This document shows positions 51,060 to 62,460 of a stretch of DNA of 64,000 bases, piece after piece. The notes beneath the pieces were generated by a model. The model made no database searches. It was not told the DNA's origin and was given only the letters and a program-made list of their open reading frames with translations. Position 1 is the stretch's first letter. The number at the start of each line of letters is the position of its first letter. The translations under genes and the position numbers were made by a program. Source of the DNA: Cymbidium sinense (taxonomy: Eukaryota > Streptophyta > Magnoliopsida > Asparagales > Orchidaceae); assembly GCA_021442155.1 (NCBI GenBank), contig CM038229.1, forward strand, positions 70,080,443 through 70,144,442, written 5' to 3'.

Positions 51060-52860
51060 TATAGAAGATAAAAACCTACTGAAGCAATTCATCTTCTTTG
51101 GCCAATCCTGGTGGTCTACCCACCATTGAGGTTTGTTGATTGCCTCCATATATTTGCACAAACATCCCGTAGTCGATAATGTTTTGTTGACTGTAGCCCA
51201 CTCATCATTTCAATTGACCATTTTATGAGATCGCTCTCGAAAGACTAACCAATATCTTTGATAAGTAATTTGATCTAAATAGTAAGAAATATAGTCAATA
51301 AGTAGGCAAATATGCAAAACAGTAAACCAAATGAAAACAGTTCTTATAATCTCGTGAAGAATGGCCTTATGAGTTGGGTTTGGCAATGAATCATAAAATA
51401 CCAAGCCTATGCGTAATATGCCCGACCAGGAATATCCATTACTGATTATTTATAACTCGAAGTAAGAGTAGCTCAGCCATCGATACACTATCTGCAGTGA
51501 CATGTTTGATGAACATTTTGCTTTCCTTTTGTAGGCCATATTTAGCATAACTCTACAATAAGTGAAGGGAAAGTTTATAATTAATGGCTTCTAACAATCT
51601 AAACTTGGAAAGGATCAGATACCCAAAGTTTTATGGAGTAACTTACCCAATGCGTGCATGAAACATATAACATATAGGGGACATAGCGTGAGTACTTCTG
51701 CTAGTAAAAGGCAAAGGCATCAATGTGTACATTTTATATACTAATCCAAAGAACTCATTAACTGCCTCGCAAAGGATGATATTCCAAGCTGTGAATACGC
51801 TATCATCCTTACATGTGAGAAATATGAGAATGTGAGCCTAATTAAATGAATAAGTGATTTTATGTATACAGAAGGAGTTGAATGAAAATTGACTTACTTC
51901 TCCTTGAATCTGGGGAAGAGGTGTCGATGAGCTGCAGCATTGGCTTGGGCAGGACATCTCTTGATGAGAAAATGATGATATGATGTACCTCAGCTGGCTG
52001 CAAGAAAATTAGTGATGAAGAGCTAGATTCACTGTGAAGTATGGATCAATCTACTAAGTTGATGCATACCTCCACCTGATGCTCCTCAACCACCACGACA
52101 GTAGTCAGTGGTTCAGCCACTGACATTGGAGCATCTTTGCAACCTTATAAAAATTTTAGTGAAATTAGCTACTATTAGGTTAAATTAAAAAGAAAGTAAA
52201 ACAATACCTCTTTTTCTGTTTGCTCATCCTGTGTGGAGGCTACAACAAGAGTTATTCTACACCATGACTTCCTGCATGTTAGTATGAAGGGAAAAGATAT
52301 AGCTTTCCTCTTCCTCATCTGCTGAGCCTTCACACCACTTCAATGCCGAGTAAAGGTCGACAAAGATCTTCATGTGTAGTTGAAGCTCACACAGAGCTTC
52401 TTCCTGTGGTGGCCTCCATGGGTTTCCCAGGAAGCCTCCACGGGGCTTCTCCAAAGGGAATTCTCCATAAGGGAAGCCCTCCGATAGCCTCCATGGAGCC
52501 TCTCTTATGGTAACTTCACCATGGGGAAGCCAGTGGTAGCCTCCATAGGAGAAGCTCTTGTGGTAGCCTCCATAGGTGCTGCCCCTATGATAGCTTCCTT
52601 AGGAGATTCTCCTGTGGTCGCCTCCATAAGAACTTCCCCATACTGGGATGGGACCCCATCCAAAGAACCACCCTTAATAGCAGCTACCCGCGAATCAATT
52701 CCATTCAATCTCTCGGTCATTGATGCTTCAAAAGATGATACTCTCTCTCCCAGCACCCTGAAACCTGCAAGTATCCTCTCTACCGCAGAGCTTTCTAAAT
52801 GAGGGCGGGATACACTAGGGGGAGAATATCGAGAGATACATATGGAGATTCAAGGGGAGC
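51060..52860 (-). pseudogene. Decayed multi-exon coding region, possible Ulp1-type
   Basis: Several minus-strand pieces look coding. At 52505-52860 a coiled-coil-like segment (ERVSSFEASMTERLNGIDSR) runs into a 9-residue repeat (MEATTG.SP) and then, after a stop, an acidic segment ending near 52257. Segments at 51647-51807 and 51443-51552 are open and bounded by splice-like acceptors (GTAAG/GATGAT, TTGTAG/AGTTAT) and donors (GG/GTAAGT, CA/GTAATG). At 51060-51235 a frame-shifted piece reads YMEAINKPQWWVD, which recalls the WW(V/I)DD region of Ulp1-like protease proteins carried by some plant MULEs (Kaonashi type). Coiled-coil plus low-complexity N-termini also occur there. No catalytic His/Asp/Cys set was found, so the family is a guess; I am more confident that it was once coding. 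Confidence 0.35.
52533..52640 (-). repeat. 27-bp minisatellite encoding 9-residue repeats
   Basis: Four in-phase 27-bp units on the plus strand such as GTGGTAGCCTCCATAGG.., read on the minus strand as MEATTGESP, KEAIIGAAP, MEATTRASP and a last diverged unit. Period 27 keeps the frame, which supports past coding on the minus strand. Confidence 0.8.
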
Positions 52861-53239
52861 CGCACTCTGGATTAAGAATAGACCGCTATTGGGCTCGACA
52901 TGAGTTTTCGTTGGGTAGGCAATGTTTCAAGGAGCTAGGTCTCCTCTCTAATATATTCTCAAATGAAAGGACTGCATAACTGATAAAAAATGTGATGCTT
53001 TACAATATGAATGAATACATTCTAATATAAATAAAGTAAAATTATTTTGTATCACCTGGTGACCTTCCAAACCAGTGAAGGAGTCATCTGCAAACTTTAT
53101 TTTTGGCCATCATGACGCGTGGTTTTGGAGAAGGAAAGGGGCCCTTACGATATAATGTTCACGATCTCAACGAATATTTATATAAGCTAACTTCAATGCG
53201 TCAAATATGTTGACTACTATATATTTTTCATAAATCAAG

Positions 53240-54030
53240 ACAAGCCCACAAGTTAAATTCGACGGACTTCGAAGGTGATAAGGCATAAATTGAGGCTCAA
53301 AATGCACTAGACATCCCTAAAAATGGTTGAAATGACATTCGATGAACGAACGAACTTCGCCATCACGTTCAGAACGTCAAAATTTGTCAAAATATAAATA
53401 TTGCAAAATATAATGATCAATCGATTAAGCGCTCAAGCTATCAATGTGTCGATACGCATAACAGAGTCGGGAAGTTGCGACGATGTCCGAACGACCTCCG
53501 TTCGTGAAATTGATTATGCCGTTAGCTTCAAAATATTGAAATCTATTGAATGAGATTGTCTGTACTCAATTCAAACAAGTTTGTGCAAATGTCGAATGAT
53601 TTGAAGTAACAACGCACAAATCGAGGCTAAAATGTACTTGACGTCACCAAAATCAACTCAAATGACCTTCGAACGATGAACGGACTTCGTTGCATTCAGA
53701 ATGTCGAAATTGATCAGGATATAAATATTGCATGACTTGATGATCAACTGATCAAGCGCTCAAGTCATCAACATGTCTGCACGTATATCGAGAACAAGAG
53801 GCACTGATGAGGATCAAACGATCTTCGTTTGCAAAATTGATCACGCCATTGGCTTTGAAATATCAAAATTTATCAAATGAGATCATTCATTCGATGACCT
53901 GCGTGAAAATCGAAGCGCCAAAAGTGGCGATATATTTGAGTAAATGAACCCAATTTGACGTCGACTTGAACTAAACGATCTCCGATTGCAAAACGGACTA
54001 CGCCGTTGCGTCCGGAACATTGAAATAACC
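53240..54030. repeat. ~331-bp satellite-like tandem repeat, 2.3 copies
   Basis: Two full diverged copies and a partial third. Matching landmarks 331 bases apart are GAGGCTCAAAATGCAC (53292) and GAGGCTAAAATGTAC (53623). Both contain CGAAC..ACTTCG, AATATAAATATTGCA, GATCAA(T/C)(C/T)GAT(T/C)AAG and CGCTCAAG. A (TA)n run follows at 54037-54061. The CG-containing, length-regular unit resembles plant satellite monomers. Confidence 0.75.
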
Positions 54031-54031
54031 T

Positions 54032-54062
<31 letters not shown>

Positions 54063-55429
54063 CAACTATATGAATTTATCGACATAAAATTCATATTAGG
54101 TGATTAAATATTCAGAAAATTGATTTAAAAAAAAAAAAAAAAAAACTATTTACATCAAATAAAGGACTGATGCATCCTGAGTTCATTGCCGCTATTCTAT
54201 GTAAAAGGAATGCAGTGTAAAGTGAATGCAGTGTAAAGTGAATACAATGAATTTTGAATACTTTATAGTTGTTTGATTGTATGTAAAGTAAATACATGAA
54301 AACTATATTTTCTATTTGGTTGAGCATATATAAAGTAAAGTAAATACTCAGATTCAATCGTTAAGTAAATTAAAATATTTTTTTATTTACTTTTAGAGGA
54401 AGCACAATATATATATATATATATATTAAAACTACATAAAAGTATTGTGTTTGATATGTTGATTAACTTTATAACTTAAACACTAAAATAAATAAATCAC
54501 ATTTATTTTTTCATTTAAATAAAAATTATAACATTTTAGTTAATATTAATGAATTAATTGAATCATATTGATAGATTTTTAAAGTGATTTCAAAGTCTTT
54601 TTTTTTTCACAAAATAATAATATAATGATATAAAAGCGAAAGGGGATTAAATTAAATTATTATTTTTTAATACTAATTAATTAATTATATGACCGATAAA
54701 AAAGTATACTCTTCTAATACTTTTCTAATATTTTGTATGTTTGAAAATGTATATTTTACTGTTAAAAAAATAAATAATGACAATATTTTTAAGTAATATT
54801 AAAGATATATATATATATATATATTCACTCAACACTCTTTATTCTTGAAGGTTTAATCTCATATTAGTTGTATTTTCAAACTTAAGAGGTACAACTTGTT
54901 TGATATATGACTTTCGAGAAAAAATTCTTCTCTCGTGGAAGAAGTTGAAGCAACCAATATGAACTGATTAAAAAAACTACATAAAATAAAAGACACCTCA
55001 AACTTTTTAAGTTCATGATAACCAAACTCACATATTACACTTTGCTCAAGGAATTCCCCTATATCATGTACCCTTAAATATCTTTGAAAAAATTACTCCT
55101 TTGAGGTTATCCCTACTGCTTGTCAAAGGCATCATCAAGCTATTGCAATCTAAGTAACAAAAACTCTCAAGCAAAGGGAATAGAAACTTTTCCCCATCAC
55201 TTAAAAGGTTAATCATCATTGCCTCATCAGAGAACCACCACCAAAAACAAGTAATTCATAAATGTTAATTTCTATTTAGACAAAGAAAACAACAACAATA
55301 CAAATAGGTAAGGAAATAACAACATTTAATCTTTAACTACTTCCCTAACCTTCTAAAAAACCTTAAAAAAGACTAATATAGCTATCAATCTAACTCTAGA
55401 ACAAGAACTATCTTATAAGAAAAGAAAAA
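54031..55429. other. AT-rich DNA with simple repeats
   Basis: Short (TA)n runs at 54037-54061, 54407-54427 and about 54808-54825, a 19-base A run at 54127-54145, and a degenerate repeat of GTAAAGTGAAT/GTAAAGTAAATAC at 54190-54345. No gene is supported; the minus-strand open frame at 54112-54357 is low complexity. Confidence 0.6.
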
Positions 55430-55439
55430 AATCAAACCG

Positions 55440-55680
55440 ATTTTGGACTGTTCAATGGAGCGTAAGATTTCGCTTTGAGGTTCGTCGATTATCTTCAAGC
55501 AAATCATCATAATCGTCTCCGTAAGTGAGCTCCCATCAAGACCGATTGTTCGATTCGCGGACGCCTGACCGTCGACGACACTTCCACGGACTTTGCTTCT
55601 TTACATTATGAGCCCAACCAATCGACTTTCTTCATGTTCCTCAAATATAGCCTTTTGAATGAGCTCCCCATCTTTTAAAC
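55440..55680 (-). other. Possible decayed minus-strand exon
   Basis: A minus-strand frame open for about 55 codons (containing DGSSLTETIMMICLKIIDEP), preceded after one stop by a piece reading IQKAIFEEHEES. Composition is protein-like and local GC is higher than around it. I recognise no family. It may belong with the exon candidate at 56244-56392. Confidence 0.25.
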
Positions 55681-56243
55681 CATTAGTACTGAGAGAGAGA
55701 GAGAGAGATGATGATGATGAAGAATTAGAGATTGTAGATCACCCGTGTGATAATGGCATAAAGTGGTAGAGTATTATAATGATAGAATTTGAATGATGAC
55801 CCTACAAAGTAATCATACAGAAGTGATTGGATTTTTGCATTAGATTGTTGAATAATAAATGAAAACTAGAATAAACACACATAGCAAAAAAAATATAGAT
55901 AATAGGAAAAAAAAAAGATCATTCCATATAAAACAAAGTAGAATTTAGTCACATTATCACCACAGCAAAATTTACAATGATTTGATTTTGAAAGATTTAT
56001 AACCATAATTAATAATTCCTCTGATACAACATAAATGCATCAACTTCCTTCTTTATTAAAAATTTTTTTTATGGCAATCAAGCATAATATACCCTATCAC
56101 AAGCCTTGGGATAATATACCGCATTTAGGCCATAATGCGAATCAAAACCATAAGTCGTCATGAGAGAAAAATAAAAAACAACAAGTTGAGAAATAAGCTC
56201 TTAATCTCTAAAACATTTTGATCTATGCAAAGACATGCTTTAC

Positions 56244-56392
56244 CGTAATCCGAAGAAAAATGAGATCTCAAAGGAATTCCAGATGAAGTGAATCAAGTAG
56301 AGAACAAGCTTAGACGCCGGAACCGTATGGTCAACAGAGGGCTTCACTACTAAATCTCCCTCAATAGCCGAAAGTGTTTTCAAGAACTTCAT
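56244..56392 (-). CDS. Possible first exon of an unknown gene
   Basis: A minus-strand open frame from ATG at 56392 (MKFLKTLSAIEGDLVVKPSV..) runs 49 codons plus two bases to a donor-like TTACG/GTAAAG at 56244. It is not low complexity and ends with a hydrophobic stretch. No family is recognised. It lies just outside the left end of the third LTR element (56550), so it may be host DNA into whose neighbourhood the element inserted. Confidence 0.3.
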
Positions 56393-57724
56393 GAGCCAAT
56401 TGGCTTATCACATGCTCCAGCTTTGTTCCCAGCAGAGTAAATGGCTAGGCCAGATGGTCAGAGCTAATTTAATTATTAAAATAAAGTTGAAGCTGCATGG
56501 GTAACTCACACATCGGTGCCACATTTTGGAGGAGAGTGCTCGTTGTTGGTGTGGGATCCGAAAATTCGCCACCGACATCTTTCGATAAAAAAGGAAAGAA
56601 AGAGTTGTTTAAGTGTCGGTGATAATTTCAGAAGGCAGATGAATAGTAGATAAGACACTACCCAGAGATTTCGTTCTCATTTGGTGAGAACTTTTATATC
56701 TGGTTCCAAGTTTCCTAAGCAAGCCCTATAGTTAATTACCCTCCCAATACCGAGAGCACTGATTAAGGCTAGTCAATGAATCGTTAAAGAACGAGTATAT
56801 AATTGCAGTGAGTGGAGTTTAGAACTTATGAAATTTATTATTTTTAACTTAAAACTTTTTGTGGGGGGAACGATGACGCGCCCGATCAAGATCCCATGGT
56901 TCCGTCATCCCGGGCTGTCGCGATCCCTGGTCCGCTTAGTCAGAGGAGGTAGTCGACCCAACTTGACCGAAGGATCCTTGTCAGGAACACATGGGTTACG
57001 CCGCCCAAGGTGTCCAGACTGGTGGAGTTTGTCTAAGGGGACAAATATAAGTCAACCTTAGCTAACATAGGCTTTTTTGCCCAACCAAGTACATTCTACA
57101 TTTCACCAAAGAGCGGAACATATGGCTGCGGACCGTAATGCGAACCACGGCGAGGGCTCGTGTCCATTTATGTGGTGCCATATCCAAAAACCACGGACAA
57201 AGAGGACACGCCAGCCCCATGGGCTTTAGGAATATTTGAGTGTGAAGGCAATTATGTATTTAATTTGACATTGGCTCTTTGTGAGCAAAAGTTTTCTTAA
57301 TTTGTCACCCGAAGACAAACAATTGCGGAGGGGTGGATTAATTTTTATTTTTATTATTTTTAGTTTTAATTTAAATAATTCATTTCATTTTTTTTTATTT
57401 TTTGTTGAATTTTGATCATTTTATGATTGATTTAGATTTGAATATATGATCATTTATCATTGAAATTTTAATTATAATTACCCTTCTCGATCCTAGGGTC
57501 AATATCAATTGATAGACCTTGTCCACTCCCGGTTTTCTACTGAGGATTCATTCATTATCTCAAGAAGTATAATCCTTCAAAACCTTGTCCACTCTAGTTT
57601 GAACATGAGGATCGGGTTTGGGACTTTTCTTCGAGAATTTGAATTTTAAGCTATGTTGATTCATGTCTGTATTATATGATAATTAGCTTCTCGATATTAT
57701 TAATTTGAAATTCTTATAATATCA

Positions 57725-58210
57725 CATTTTAGGTTTTGTTAACTGACCCGTCCAAGACCAAACCGGATGATATAGACTGTTTTCTTTTGTATTTGACTTA
57801 GTATTTACTCCAACATGCATATGGATATCTGTTCTTTGAAAATTGCATGGACATTAAGATGTCTAATGTTGAAGTTTCGATGTCAAATTTTGATTTTTGA
57901 GTTTTGTTAACCCGGACCCGGTCCGAAGACCAAACCGGGATTATGTAGCATCTGTTCTTTATATTTGACTTGATTGTAATGCAAGCATGAGTTTTGATAT
58001 GGGATTTTTAGGTTTTGTTAACCCGACCCGCCCAAGACCAAACCGGAAGTGTGCATCTCTTTTGTTTTATACCTACGTGTCCCTATTGTTTGAACACTTT
58101 GACATACATACAAGTATCTGTTCTTTTAAAATGTTGTATGGACATTGAATGTCTAGTTGAAATGTATGTTCAATTTTTTGATTTTGAGTTTCACCCTTCA
58201 AGACCAAACC
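57725..58210 (-). repeat. Degenerate array around ACCAAACCGGA
   Basis: Four units at roughly 57735, 57905, 58015 and 58188 share GTTTTGTTAAC, CCCGAC and CCAAGACCAAACCGGA, followed by TCTGTTCTTT, TTTGACTT and CATGGACATT-like words. Spacing varies (about 110-175 bases) because parts are missing. Confidence 0.7.
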
Positions 58211-58263
58211 GGATTATGATATCGTTCTTTATTTTTATCTAACTTGCACATGTCCCTATGTAC

Positions 58264-58560
58264 AAAATCAGCAAGCATAAAGGGGTGAAAATAATTGATT
58301 TAGAGGCCCATATGTTCATAAGTAAGGTAATGGACCCAAAATGGGCTTAGGCCATTTGATTTAGGCTAATAGCCCTCTCTTTATGTTGCAAATCAGCCAA
58401 CATAAAGGGCTGAAAATAATTGATTTAGAGGCCCATATGTTCATAAGTAAAGTAATGGGCCTAAAATGGGCTTAGGCCATTTGATTTAGGCTAATAGCCC
58501 TCTCTTTATGTATAAAATCAGCAAGTATGGCTAAAACAATTGTTTTGGAAGCCCATATGA
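58264..58560 (-). repeat. 125-bp tandem repeat, 2.3 copies
   Basis: AAATCAG starts at 58265, 58390 and 58515. Units contain TTGATTTAGAGGCCCATATG, AAATGGGCTTAGGCCATTTG and TAATAGCCCTCTCTTTATGT. The first two copies are nearly identical, so this is a recent duplication. Confidence 0.9.
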
Positions 58561-58922
58561 CCATATACCATAGCCCATTTATTTCTCTTGAAAAGGGAAA
58601 GGGGAATATAAAAATATGAGTAGATGTCATATTTCATTTAGAGGGAAGTGGATTAATTAAAATCCACCTCCCTCACATGCAAACTCATGGCAAGTGGGGG
58701 GGACACAAACCCATTAAATTTATTAAGGAGGTATGACAAAGACTTTACTTTCCTTTTCAAAGAAAGGGATAAGGATGCACAAGGGCATGCCATCCATGCA
58801 TGTGCATGCAACATGACAAGTGGCATCACCTTAGATGATTCCCTTGCATGCAATTTACGACAAGGCACCTTATGTGTCAAGATGATAGCCATAGATGAGA
58901 AAAGAGGGAGGCTAAAAAAATC

Positions 58923-58930
58923 TATAAATA
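58923..58930 (+). promoter_or_regulatory. TATA box-like TATAAATA with upstream RY motifs
   Basis: TATAAATA in CTATAAATAGG on the plus strand. Upstream at 58785-58855 are several CATGCA/TGCATG words (RY-type elements). It points opposite to the minus-strand LTR3 in which it lies, so it is a chance match, an antisense promoter, or a sign of a nested element. Confidence 0.3.
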
Positions 58931-59519
58931 GGAGGGGAATTCCTTCTCATAAAATCCTCACACACTTCCTACTCTAATTTCTTTCCTTTTCTCCCTTGAT
59001 TTCACAAGTTTGAGTTCTCTCAAGCTTATAAGAGAGCTAAGTTGTGTCATAAAAATTTGTAAGTTTTTACCCTCCTCCCTTCCTTTAGCAATTTTCCATT
59101 TTTTTGGTATTTTTATGATGGATGTCATGTCAAAATGTTTCATTTCATGTATGTCTTCCCCTTGATATATTTCTTTTTTTTTTATAATCATGTGTTGATC
59201 AATGTGAAAATGGATATATGGAGTAAAAGATAACATGTTAAACATGTATTTAACGCGTTCTAAGCATGTCTAATAGCATATCAAGCTAAGTAGGGTATTA
59301 GAACCAAAGATCAACAAATACATGTCACAAGCATAAGCATCCATTTGTAACACTTCATACATACATGTTAAAAGGGGACTAGAAGGATTCAATATTCATC
59401 AAACTAAGCATGAATAGTTGTTGCATAGGTGTCATATGACATGAAAAGTGAGTTAGAAACACATAAGCATATGCAGATAAAAATACTTAAGCATTTTTTT
59501 ACCTTTCCCTTTTTTTAAA

Positions 59520-60180
59520 ATTAAAATTCTCCTCGCCATCCCCATTTAAGGGGCGCCGAGACTGTTTTCCCACCACCAAGAAATGCATGGTAGGTGTCGT
59601 GAGACACCTCCGAAAGTTTATTTACCACCACGCCAAGAAAGGCATGCATGTATAATATAATAGCTTCGAATCCTTATCTCTTTTTTCAAAGTTTACAGCC
59701 TCTCCTCTCCAGGGTTGCCATGAGAGATCGAGCCCACCACGCCAAGAAAGGCGTGGTGTGGAGACACCATGCAAACTTTGATAGCTAAGATTTCCCGCGG
59801 TGATATCACATATGCAAGAGTATAAAGATGACGAACCCTTATCTCCGTGCTTATCAAAGTTTACAACACCTCCGCCTCCCCAGGGTTGCCAGAGATCGAG
59901 TCGCCCACCACGCCAAGAAAGGCATGGGTGGTGTGAGACACCTAAACTTTGATAGCTAGCATTTTAAGGATATCACATATGCAAGAGTATAAAGATGAAA
60001 TTTAGAACCCTTATCTCCGGCTTTATCAAAGTTTACAGCCTCCTCCGCTCTCCCCAGGGTTGCCATGAGATCGGTCCCACCACGCCAAGAAAGGCGCATG
60101 GTGGTGTGTCGAGACACCACTAAACTTTGATAGCTAACATTTCCGTTAATATGATATCACACATGCAAGTATGCAAGAAT
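59520..60180 (-). repeat. ~172-bp tandem repeat with hairpin cores
   Basis: About 3.5 units. Each contains CCTTATCTC, TATCAAAGTTTACA, CCCAGGGTTGCCA, CACCACGCCAAGAAAGGC, GAGACACC and AAACTTTGATAGCTA. In the unit at 59729-59760, CACCACGCC and GGCGTGGTG form perfect 9-bp arms around AAGAAA. Units differ mainly by short indels at GC-rich sites. Confidence 0.85.
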
Positions 60181-60267
60181 GAAACTCATAGATAATAGCA
60201 AATGGTATAATCAACCTTTCTATTAATTTGATTTCAACTTGCATATGAAAGAGGTTTTCAAACTTCC

Positions 60268-60540
60268 GGCTCAAATAAAAGAAATTTTCAGCAAGCACCA
60301 CGTCTTTAGATAGCAAGCTACTTGATTTCCCCTTAGATAAGAAATGTTCTCAACATGCTTATGCCCATTAAACAGCAAAATGATTGATTCCCCCTTAGAG
60401 AAAAGAAATTTTTCAGCATGCATGGCCTTTAGACAACAAGCTAACAATTTTCCCCTTAGGTAGAAATATTCTGATGCTTATGCCCATTAAACAGAAAATG
60501 ATTGATTCTCCTTAGAGAAAAGAAATTTTTCAGCAAGATA
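60268..60540 (-). repeat. ~128-bp tandem repeat, 2 copies
   Basis: Two copies, each with GAAATTTTTCAGCA, CTTTAGA..AACAAGCTA, TTCCCCTTAG, TGCTTATGCCCATTAAACAG and AATGATTGATTC. The second copy lacks a few bases. Confidence 0.8.
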
Positions 60541-61816
60541 AACAAGTGAGATCTATAGGAAACAAGCAAGAAAGAAAATGGTTATACATTATCCCCAAAG
60601 CATTTTTAGCAAGATAAACACCATAACCAGAGATAATAGGAAAATGAGATTTGGGCCATACATCATCCCAAATCCCTAAAGGAAACTCTTAGCATAATCC
60701 CAAGCATAAGATATAGCATATTTAGCAAAAACCCTAACTTCCAAAGAAGCTGAAATGCATAAGAACGAGCTTAGGGTTAGAGAGAAACAACCTAGAATTT
60801 TCGGTTGCAAAGGGAAAGGAAGAGATAGAGTTCGGTCAGGCTTGAGCTTGGTCGATCCCCTACTGCCTCTGCTAGAACTCACTGAGGATCTGACGCCAGA
60901 AGTCTTCAATAGAGTGAAATCCAGAAGGAGTGTCGGCTTCTCCGCACGACAACCACCAAAGTGGGACTAACAGAGAAACCGCCGAACGATATCCCGCCGC
61001 TTGCCTATTGCTCGAGACGAGAGGAAGGGACGAAGGTTTTCGCTTGACTTCCACGCTGCTCGGACTAGACGCAAGAAAGAAGGAAGATCGAGAGGAAAAT
61101 CGCACGTAAGGAGAGCACGGGACGAGAGAGCTTCGGCCGATCGCAGAAGGAATCGCACGAAAGGGGGAAAAATGCGTGAGCTTCAGCCGACAGAGGGAAA
61201 AATGCGTGAATGAGAGGGTCAACGCCGCTTCGCCTTTAGCACGATCTCCGATTCGGTCGGAGCGGTTAGTAGGGATTGGATTTAAGGGTAATTAGCTGAT
61301 TAAGCCGCCGTTAGTCGCTTTAATTGCGATTTTATTACTTTTGACAAACCCCAGCAATATGGGTGTCAATTTAAGTTGTTTCGCCAACGAACTACGATCA
61401 ATTTCGCGGATCTGAGGTCGTTCGACAACGCCGACGGCCGGTAAATTTAGGTTTAAATTGCAGCGACGCCGCTCTCCAAATTGCTCGACGCCGCGACACT
61501 TTGCCGATTCGACGCTAAAGGCGCCGCTTGATAGTCTCGACGCTTTCGCATGACGGCGCGATCAATTTCGAACGAGGTCGCTTAGACGCCGCCGAGGCTT
61601 ACTTCGATATGCGCATAATTTTATTAAAAATTTGATTTTAATTATTTGATTGATCCTTAATTGATTTGATACTTTCTCATTTAATTAAATTTGATGCTTT
61701 TCGGCGCATTATGAAGTCGAATTTTCAAATCAAATTGAATTTAATTGATTTCGACGGATTATATTTAACCTCTATGTCATTTACTTAATTTTAAATGACA
61801 TAGTTGTAGGTCAACA

Positions 61817-61827
61817 ATGCCCCCAAC
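61817..61827 (-). promoter_or_regulatory. Polypurine tract before LTR3
   Basis: On the minus strand GTTGGGGGCAT immediately precedes the LTR start TGTTGACC. This is the expected position of the plus-strand primer. No comparable tract precedes the LTR starts at 24563 and 35417. Confidence 0.55.
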
Positions 61828-62046
61828 AAACATGGTGTGCGCATGAGCGGACTGTTTGTTGTACACTAGTTGACCTATGGATCTCCAAGAGATTTGCTTA
61901 GATGTCACGCTTAAGTTGTAGTTTCTACAACTTCGATAATACATCGCTGCCCGATAGGGGTATAACTCTGTTGGGCAAGCATTCATTTTTATCGCTCAAC
62001 TGCAATAGCTCGTTGAACTGGTATTTGTTGTCATTAGTCCAATGTT
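61828..62046 (-). other. 3' internal non-coding DNA of the third element
   Basis: Between the polypurine tract and the arrays. The minus-strand open frame at 61777-61986 overlaps the LTR border and has no motif. Confidence 0.4.
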
Positions 62047-62460
62047 TTGTGCTTGATGGACTTAGATGAAGGGGATGATTTGACTTGTCATCCCAGGAGA
62101 ATTTGATGCATCTTCAACACTATGTTTTTCTGCTTTGGCGGACTTGTTGAAGACTTCCTCCTAAGAGCTTGAAATTTATATTTTCTCCTCCTATCCTGAC
62201 TTTGTGTCTTAGCGGATTTGATGGAATTGATGAGTTGTTGCTGAGATGAGAACATCTTCGGTCCTGTGCTTTATGCTTTAACGGACTTGTTGAAGACTCA
62301 GTCTCGAACTTTGGGATTTGCATTTTCCTCCTGTCGGCTTTGGCCTGACTTGTGAGTGAGATAAGAATGTCTTCATCCTGCTTTTGTGCTTTGACGGACT
62401 TGTTGAAGATTTCATCTCGAGGATTCAGATTCTTGTGCCTCCTTTATCCCGGTCTCATGC
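62047..62460 (-). repeat. ~115-145-bp tandem repeat
   Basis: Three clear units marked by GCTTT(G/A)(G/A)CGGACTTGTTGAAGA at 62132, 62275 and 62388, plus an older partial unit at about 62047 and related DNA up to about 62720. Each includes TCTCGA/TCCTCC and ATGAGAA..TCTTC words. It lies between integrase and the 3' LTR, as in other Tat-type elements. Confidence 0.75.

Larger units (their letters stand above)
56550..61816 (-). mobile_element. LTR3: 3' LTR of a third element
   Basis: On the minus strand it begins TGTTGACCTACAACTATG at 61816, directly after a polypurine tract, and ends near 56550 at ..GGATCCCACA. About 150 bases before that end is a block matching LTR B: GCAAGCCCTATAGTTAATTA here and GCAAGCCCCCATAGTTAATTA in LTR B (about 42255), then a GAGAGC..GATTAA block, which fixes the family and the approximate end. 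The GC-rich zone at 60750-61620 corresponds in position to the GATC island of the other LTRs. Four tandem arrays lie within it. The integrase at 63520-64000 is on the same strand. The 5' LTR is outside the window. Confidence 0.65.

Noticed and set aside
58653..59245. Opposed frames of 79-96 codons
   Set aside because: Inside LTR3, mutually overlapping on both strands, no motif.
60676..61222. Several open frames on both strands
   Set aside because: They lie in the GC-rich part of LTR3, overlap each other on both strands and show no domain; GC-rich DNA has fewer stops by chance.
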